Part shown: positions 59,463-64,000 of the stretch, piece after piece
How positions within the stretch are numbered: position 1 is the stretch's first letter
How the letters are laid out: every line of letters begins with the position of its first letter
DNA from: Clostridiales bacterium
Lineage (GTDB): Bacteria; Bacillota; Clostridia; Oscillospirales; Oscillospiraceae
Direction of reading: 5' to 3'
NCBI GenBank assembly: GCA_004557735.1
Contig: SFFV01000001.1
Span: forward strand, 62,001 to 126,000
DNA length: 64,000 bases
Program-made: the position numbers and the translations under genes
The notes under the pieces: generated by a model
The model's input: the letters and a program-made list of their open reading frames with translations, nothing else
What the model was told of the DNA's origin: nothing
The model's database searches: none

Positions 59463-59807
59463 ATGCATGAGATAGGCGTCGTCCGTTCCATGGTAAAGAC
59501 CGTCACCGCCTTTGCCGAAGCGAACCGGATCGCGGAGATCACCGAGATCGTCGTGGACGTCGGCGAGCTGTCGCTCGTCATCCCGAAGTATGTGGAGGAT
59601 ATTTATCCCCACGTCGTGGAGGATACGTTCCTGAAGGACACGAAGCTCGTGCTGAATGTCATCCCCGGAATGGCGGAGTGCGACGAGTGCAACGAGGTAT
59701 TCAACGTCATAGAACACAAGGGCTACTGCCCGCACTGCGGCAGCTTTGAAAAGACCATCCTCACCGGCAAAGACTTTCTCATCCGCGAGATACACGTTCC
59801 CGAGTAA
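59463..59807 (+). CDS. hypA: HypA-like nickel/zinc metallochaperone
   Basis: A 114-residue HypA/HybF protein. The N-terminal MHE nickel ligands (MHEIGVVRSMV) and the zinc loop CDEC...CPHC (about residues 73-95) are intact. HypA delivers nickel to [NiFe] hydrogenase or urease. No other hyp gene or Ni enzyme is in the window, and the hydrogenase at the left edge is [FeFe], which does not need it. It is probably co-transcribed with the 882-residue oxidoreductase. Confidence 0.9.
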   Translation: MHEIGVVRSMVKTVTAFAEANRIAEITEIVVDVGELSLVIPKYVEDIYPHVVEDTFLKDTKLVLNVIPGMAECDECNEVFNVIEHKGYCPHCGSFEKTILTGKDFLIREIHVPE

Positions 59808-59808
59808 C

Positions 59809-59845
59809 AGCAAACCCGGCATCGCTTCGCGATGCCGGGTTTGCT
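59809..59845 (+). terminator. Terminator after hypA
   Basis: Perfect stem CAAACCCGGCATCGC / GCGATGCCGGGTTTG with a 3-base loop. The 130 bases from here to the converging membrane-protein gene show nothing else. Confidence 0.88.
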
Positions 59846-59977
59846 TTGCAAAAGCATGGCCAAAAACAAGAGGCGCCATTCCCCCGCCCCTTCGGGTCAG
59901 CCAAAAATGATGCGCGAAACCTTCATGCGTTCCGGCTTTTGCCCATGATCGTGGTGCGCGGCACCGCACATGAAGCT

Positions 59978-61189
59978 TTATGCGCTGATCGGCTTTTTGG
60001 CGGAAATGCGGCGTTTCAGCCGGTCCAGCGTGGGGAATATGACTGCGCTGAGATGCAGCGCCGCAAGCGGCCAGACAACGACGGTGTACCGGACCATGAC
60101 CAGCCCCATGGCCGTAATGACGGCCACCGCAAGATTCACGGCAAGCGTGACGGCCGCCCAGCGTCTCCACTGCGGACAGGCCGCGATCATGTGCATGGCT
60201 CCAAAGAAGCATGGGATGAGCGCATAGCGCCAGATCCAGACAAAGTCCTCCGCGAAACGCTTCACCGTGTTGCACTGGAAGAGGTTCGGATCCTCCATGA
60301 TCCACTTCGCTGCCATTTCCTTGAAAAGTTTATTCTTCTGCACGCGGTCGAGCGTCGGGTCATTCTGCACGGCGGCGTACTCCTCTCCGAAGGCTTCGTA
60401 GATGTCGCCGCTGTAGTATCCCGCGCTTGCCTCCGGATTGTTGGCGGCATAAAAATCCCGGCCGCTGTAGGAATCCATCACGATCGGATACCCGGTTTCC
60501 CGGTAATTCACGAGCGTGTTCGCGCCGAAAAGAAGCACCGGGATCAAAAGGAATACCGCAAAACGGCCAACGGGGAGCCGCCGCCGGAGAAGCAGCACCA
60601 ACGAATAGATCAGCACCGCGATATACGCCGGCATAAGCACCGGGCGGCACGCCACCATGTACATGCCGGCAAGGTTCATATATGTCAGGCGCTTTTTCAC
60701 CGGCATATCCCGCCGCACGGAGAGATACAGCAGGAGAATGATCAGCAGAAGAAAATAGTGTTCAAGATAAATGTCGTAAAGATCGATCCGGGCGCGCAGG
60801 AGGGCGATACAGTAAAACACCGGGGCAAATCCGCCCCTGCCAAACAGGATGCGTTCGGTTTTATAAAGCAGCATACACGCCGTGCCCAGCATCAGATACT
60901 GCAATGCAATGATCATGGGGAGCGTGAAGCCGATCAGACGCAGAACCGTCAAAATCAGCGGTACGCCGAACGGCACAACAAAGAGGGCGGAGTCCCGGGC
61001 CGTCTGGATAAAGTGGCCGGTTGTGCAGAAGTTTTCGGCAATGCTGCAGTAAAGCTGCGCGTCCGGCCCGAGATAAACAAAGACGCCCTTCACCGCGTAA
61101 TAGAGAAGCGCGGCAAGCGGCGGGATCGCAAACCAGAAGACTTCCCCCGCGTGACACTTTATAAAGGATAGAACCGCTGTTTTTTTCAT
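59978..61189 (-). CDS. Polytopic membrane protein, GT39-like (possible GT-C glycosyltransferase)
   Basis: A 403-residue protein with about ten transmembrane segments. An early acidic, aromatic loop (VYLGPDAQLYCSIAENF, about 39-55) sits where GT-C enzymes keep their catalytic Asp, and a soluble insert (about 240-305) lies between membrane blocks. I cannot assign it more closely than a dolichyl-phosphate-mannose-transferase-like protein. It lies 26 bases downstream of the Gx transporter gene, at the end of the rnf-linked operon. Confidence 0.65.
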   Translation of the reverse strand: MKKTAVLSFIKCHAGEVFWFAIPPLAALLYYAVKGVFVYLGPDAQLYCSIAENFCTTGHFIQTARDSALFVVPFGVPLILTVLRLIGFTLPMIIALQYLMLGTACMLLYKTERILFGRGGFAPVFYCIALLRARIDLYDIYLEHYFLLLIILLLYLSVRRDMPVKKRLTYMNLAGMYMVACRPVLMPAYIAVLIYSLVLLLRRRLPVGRFAVFLLIPVLLFGANTLVNYRETGYPIVMDSYSGRDFYAANNPEASAGYYSGDIYEAFGEEYAAVQNDPTLDRVQKNKLFKEMAAKWIMEDPNLFQCNTVKRFAEDFVWIWRYALIPCFFGAMHMIAACPQWRRWAAVTLAVNLAVAVITAMGLVMVRYTVVVWPLAALHLSAVIFPTLDRLKRRISAKKPISA

Positions 61190-61215
61190 ATTGGTTTTTC
61201 TCCTGTGTCAGCGAT

Positions 61216-61701
61216 TTATTCCGGGATACGGCGGATGAGCAGCGCCGCGGCAAGCCCTGTGAGCACGCCGCCGGCAATGCCCGAAACGGCAAGCACCGGC
61301 AGATAGCCGAGAAGCTGTTTTGTCTGCAATATAAGCATCGCCATCAAGATCTGTCCGGCGTTATGCGCAACGCCGCCCGCAACGCTGACGCCCACAGTGG
61401 AAAACCGGTCGATCCGGCGCAGCAGCGCCATGACCGCGAGACTCAGCACCGCGCCCGCAAGCGAATAGAGCATCGCGCCGACGCTGCCAAACAAAAGACT
61501 CACGAGCAGGACGCGCACAAGAGAGAGCGCCGCCGCCTCTTTCCAGCCAAAGCGGAAGAGGGCGAAAATAACAGCGATATTCGCCAGACCCATTTTAACG
61601 CCCGGAATGCCGATCTGCGGCAGCAGCGACTCTACATACGAGAGGATCATCGCCACGGCGGTCAGCATCGCAAGCAGGAGAAGCCGTTTCGTCTTTTTCA
61701 T
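61216..61701 (-). CDS. Gx transporter / heptaprenyl diphosphate synthase component I-like membrane protein
   Basis: A 161-residue protein with about five transmembrane segments and the family opening LLLLAMLTAVAMILSYVESLLPQIGIPGVKMGLANI. Annotated in databases as HepS1 or Gx transporter; an ECF-S-like fold is likely. It lies 1 base after the NusG-II-domain gene. This pair commonly follows rnf genes in Clostridia. The substrate is unknown. Confidence 0.85.
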   Translation of the reverse strand: MKKTKRLLLLAMLTAVAMILSYVESLLPQIGIPGVKMGLANIAVIFALFRFGWKEAAALSLVRVLLVSLLFGSVGAMLYSLAGAVLSLAVMALLRRIDRFSTVGVSVAGGVAHNAGQILMAMLILQTKQLLGYLPVLAVSGIAGGVLTGLAAALLIRRIPE

Positions 61702-61702
61702 G

Positions 61703-62092
61703 TCAGCTCACCAGATCGACATCGGAAGGGGCCGCACCCTCGATGCGGATCTCCGTTTTGTTCGGGAGACACACGATCGTGTCGCCCTCGTACTGCGCAG
61801 GTCTCGCCCGCACGCAGATGCCGTCCGGGCAGCTTGCCTCCGTCACATCGGCGCAGCCGTCGGAGATGACGAGGATGTTATACCCGCCGTTTGGCGCGTG
61901 CAGCGTCACGGCCGCGTCCTCGGAGAGAGGATATTCCGCCGTCCGTTCACCGTTAACATACACGACGGCAAGAGCGCCGTCCTTCCGGCTCAGCCGCCGC
62001 ACGGCAAAAAAGCCGAGAGCGACCATGAAAAGCGCAGCAATGAGCAGAACATCCGCGCGAAGGCGGTCTTTCTTTGTCCGTTCAGACTTCAT
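61703..62092 (-). CDS. NusG domain II-containing (DUF1312) membrane-anchored protein
   Basis: A 129-residue protein with one N-terminal transmembrane helix (about 13-31) and an extracytoplasmic NusG-II fold. The conserved CPDGICVRARPA segment (about 88-99) is typical. Family proteins accompany Rnf operons; function is unproven. Confidence 0.85.
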   Translation of the reverse strand: MKSERTKKDRLRADVLLIAALFMVALGFFAVRRLSRKDGALAVVYVNGERTAEYPLSEDAAVTLHAPNGGYNILVISDGCADVTEASCPDGICVRARPAQYEGDTIVCLPNKTEIRIEGAAPSDVDLVS

Positions 62093-62108
62093 TTTGGATA
62101 TCCTTTGG

Positions 62109-62142
62109 TGAAAAATCCGTCCGGCAGGGGCCGGACGGATCT
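62109..62142 (-). terminator. Hairpin terminator after rnfB
   Basis: 10-bp stem ATCCGTCCGG / CCGGACGGAT (62115-62124, 62131-62140), followed by TTTTT on the minus strand. It separates the rnf genes from the NusG-II gene and may only partly terminate. Confidence 0.75.
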
Positions 62143-62155
62143 TCCCTGGTAAAAA

Positions 62156-62947
62156 TCAGAATCTCTGGATAACTCCCACCGGGCAGTTCTCCGAGCAGGC
62201 GACGCAGCCGACGCACTTATCGTAGTCGATACGGGCGAGATTGTCAACCACCTTAATGGCTCCGGTCGGGCAAACCTTCTCGCACTTCATGCAGCCGATG
62301 CAGCCCTTCGAGCAGGCAACGCGGGTCTGCGCGCCCTTCTGTGTGTTGCTGCAGCGGACGATCGTCGGATCAACGGCGCGGCGCAGGGCAATGATATGGT
62401 TCGGGCAGGTGCGGGTGCAGATGCCGCAGCCGGTGCAGTTGGCCGGATACACCTTCGCAACGCCGTTCACGACGTGGATGGCGTCCGACGGGCAGGCGTT
62501 CTCACAGTCGCCGTAGCCGAGGCAGCTGTTCGGGCACGCCCATTCGCCCTGGAAGAGGATGTTCGCCGCCGAGCAGTTGTTGATGCCGGCGTACTCGTAC
62601 TTGTGCTTGGCCGTGTCACAGTTGCCGTTGCACTTGACGTAAGCGACCATCTCCACAACGTCCTCCGCCTCGACGCCCATGATCTCGGCGATCGCGGCGG
62701 CGGCGCCGTCAGCGCCGGGGACGCAGAGGTTGGTTTTCGTCTCTTCGCCTTCGGCAAGCGCCTTGGCGTAGCCGTCGCAGCCGGCGTAGCCGCACGCGCC
62801 GCAGTTGGCGCCGGGCAGGCATTCGCGGATCGCCGGGAACATCTCATTTTCGGGAACGCTCATGTACTTGGAAGCGATGACAAGGATCAGCGCGGCCACC
62901 GCGCCGACGATGAGCAGAACGACAATTGCGCTTAAAACTCCAGACAT
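62156..62947 (-). CDS. rnfB: Rnf complex subunit B (electron transport, ferredoxin-like)
   Basis: A 263-residue protein: N-terminal transmembrane helix (about 4-27), a 4Fe-4S domain CLPGANCGACGYAGCDGYAKAL (about 43-64), and three further ferredoxin-type Cys clusters (CTGCGICTRTCP, CIGCMKCEKVCP, CVGCVACSENCP). It takes electrons from reduced ferredoxin into the Na+/H+-pumping Rnf complex. It follows rnfA by 14 bases. Confidence 0.96.
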   Translation of the reverse strand: MSGVLSAIVVLLIVGAVAALILVIASKYMSVPENEMFPAIRECLPGANCGACGYAGCDGYAKALAEGEETKTNLCVPGADGAAAAIAEIMGVEAEDVVEMVAYVKCNGNCDTAKHKYEYAGINNCSAANILFQGEWACPNSCLGYGDCENACPSDAIHVVNGVAKVYPANCTGCGICTRTCPNHIIALRRAVDPTIVRCSNTQKGAQTRVACSKGCIGCMKCEKVCPTGAIKVVDNLARIDYDKCVGCVACSENCPVGVIQRF

Positions 62948-62961
62948 GTCACTTTCCTCCC

Positions 62962-63570
62962 TTAACCGAACAGCTTGTCAGCCATGCCGGCAAAGCCCAT
63001 GAACGTCATGCTGGTGAGAGCCGCCGCCACAAGCGTGATGGGCAGTCCTTCAAAGCATTTCGGGGGCTTGGCATGCTCGAGCGCCTTGCGGACGCCGCAG
63101 AAGAGGATCAGTGCGAGACCGAAGCCAACGCCGGCGGAGAAGCCGTTGACGCAGCTGAGCAGGAGACCGCCGCCCATGGCCGTGTAGCCGTTGCTGACGT
63201 TCAGCAGCGTCACGGCGAGCACCGCGCAGTTGGTGGTGATGAGCGGAAGATAAACGCCGAGGGACTTGTACAGGGGCGGAATGTACTTCTTCAGGAAGAT
63301 CTCGACGAACTGCACGAGCGCGGCGATGACCAGAATGAAGATGATCGTGGACAGGTAATCGAGTCCGTTCGGCACCATGATATACTGATAGATGAGGTGC
63401 GTAACGGCGCTCGCGAGCGTCATAACGAAGATAACGGCGCCGCTCATGCCGATGCAGGAATCAAACTTCTTGGAAACGCCCAGGAACGGGCAGATGGCGA
63501 TGAACTGCACGAGAACGTAGTTCTGCGTGAAGATCATGCCGAACATGATTTTCAGTACTTCCTTGAGCAT
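62962..63570 (-). CDS. rnfA: Rnf complex subunit A
   Basis: A 202-residue membrane protein with six transmembrane segments. The RnfA/NqrE signatures FTQNYVLVQFIAICPFLGVSKK-like and LITTNCAVLAVTLLN are present, the latter holding a Cys of the intramembrane Fe-S centre. Its ATG shares one base with the rnfE stop (TGATG). Confidence 0.96.
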   Translation of the reverse strand: MLKEVLKIMFGMIFTQNYVLVQFIAICPFLGVSKKFDSCIGMSGAVIFVMTLASAVTHLIYQYIMVPNGLDYLSTIIFILVIAALVQFVEIFLKKYIPPLYKSLGVYLPLITTNCAVLAVTLLNVSNGYTAMGGGLLLSCVNGFSAGVGFGLALILFCGVRKALEHAKPPKCFEGLPITLVAAALTSMTFMGFAGMADKLFG

Positions 63571-64000
63571 CAGTTCTTCGCCTCCTTATCTTTCTCGGCG
63601 CAGCCTTCGGCGTTGCCGCAGCCGGCGCAGCCGCCGTCGCCGCAGCCCATTTCCGGAACGAACTTCTTGCCCTTTCTGGACATGCCGAGCACGAGCATCG
63701 CCATGGCAAGGCCGAACATGAAGAATCCGCCCGGCGTCTGGGAGATGATGCGGATGGTGTACTCTTCGGGGATGATCTGATAGCCGAACAGGCTGCCGGA
63801 GCCGAGCAGTTCGCGGATGACAGAGATCGCGGTGAGAACCAGCGTGTAGCCGATGCCCATGCCGAGACCGTCAAACAGGCTGTCGAGGACGTTGTTCTTA
63901 TTGGCGAACATCTCGGCACGGCCGAGAACGATGCAGTTAACGACGATCAGCGGAAGGAAGATGCCGAGCGCGTTATAAAGATCGATGAGATAGGCGTGCA
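63570..64000 (-). CDS. rnfE: Rnf complex subunit E, 5'-truncated by the window edge
   Basis: The frame is open to the right edge; the visible part begins HAYLIDLYNALGIFLPLIVVNC, then GRAEMFANKNNVLDSLFDGLGMG, both characteristic of RnfE/NqrD. About 143 of roughly 200 residues are present. The C-terminal tail is unusual: a Gly/Cys-rich stretch (MGCGDGGCAGCGNAEGC) not required for the family fold and possibly metal-binding. Upstream rnfC, D and G are expected beyond the window. Confidence 0.94.
   Translation of the reverse strand, partial: HAYLIDLYNALGIFLPLIVVNCIVLGRAEMFANKNNVLDSLFDGLGMGIGYTLVLTAISVIRELLGSGSLFGYQIIPEEYTIRIISQTPGGFFMFGLAMAMLVLGMSRKGKKFVPEMGCGDGGCAGCGNAEGCAEKDKEAKN

Noticed and set aside
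56676-60305. 1209-codon open frame on the minus strand
   Set aside because: It is antisense to the SEDS, oxidoreductase and hypA genes, whose proteins match known families. Long shadow frames are expected in GC-rich DNA, and its translation has the His/Arg/Asp/Gly bias of an antisense frame.
1-64000. Mobile elements, phage genes, defence systems, tRNA or rRNA genes
   Set aside because: I looked for transposases, integrases, toxin-antitoxin pairs, restriction genes and tRNA-like cloverleaf arms on both strands and found none that I could support.

Overview
The window comes from a GC-rich, anaerobic, Gram-positive Clostridia-type genome, most likely an uncultured or gut Oscillospiraceae/Ruminococcaceae relative. 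The evidence is an [FeFe] hydrogenase, an Rnf ion-pumping complex, DUF3048 lipoproteins, strong AGGAGG ribosome sites, sigma-A-like promoters and many lipoprotein-anchored ABC transporters. No tRNA, rRNA, CRISPR array, insertion sequence or phage gene was seen. One AT-richer patch (about 50.3-52.4 kb) looks like accessory DNA.

Layout. 1-1003: 3' end of an [FeFe] hydrogenase. 1074-3938 (minus): an ABC exporter, GntR regulator and asparaginase in one overlapping operon, divergent from an SUV3-type helicase (4077-6296). 6344-15764 (minus): a nine-gene shikimate/Phe/Tyr operon (aroF, tyrA, aroB, aroA, aroC, pheA, aroE-aroK fusion, aroQ, aminotransferase), preceded by a strong promoter, a 17-codon Phe/Tyr-rich leader peptide and a terminator, so probably controlled by attenuation. 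15799-17503: a HAD phosphatase and a DUF218 membrane protein. 17613-23946 (minus): a maltodextrin importer (binding protein and two permeases), a GH13 enzyme and a LacI regulator. 24071-29146: an M3 peptidase lipoprotein, a YihY membrane protein with a probably leaderless mRNA, and an ABC-FtsX fusion. 29281-29976: a TPP riboswitch and thiT. 30158-33941: a cell-surface cluster (NAGPA-like glycosidase, membrane-anchored unknown, GT2, GtrA).

33977-45850 is the most unusual part. A Pot-type ABC importer, L-rhamnose isomerase, nucleoside hydrolase, iron alcohol dehydrogenase and an extended ADP-ribosylglycohydrolase are transcribed away from a LacI regulator and a UlaE-like epimerase. Both flanks of the divergent region carry the same GTTTAGTAAA operator-like site. 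There is no kinase or aldolase, so the pathway is not the standard rhamnose one.

45913-50253: a C69 dipeptidase, secG and two tandem DUF3048 lipoproteins. 50300-52376: a lipoprotein pseudogene with a frameshift and an amber stop, a second lipoprotein and an XRE regulator. 52396-55416 (minus): malic enzyme, upp, tsaB and tsaE. 55584-59807 (plus): a SEDS protein, a large Fe-S/flavin oxidoreductase and an orphan hypA. 59978-64000 (minus): a polytopic membrane protein, a Gx-type transporter, a NusG-II-domain protein, and rnfB, rnfA and partial rnfE running off the right edge.
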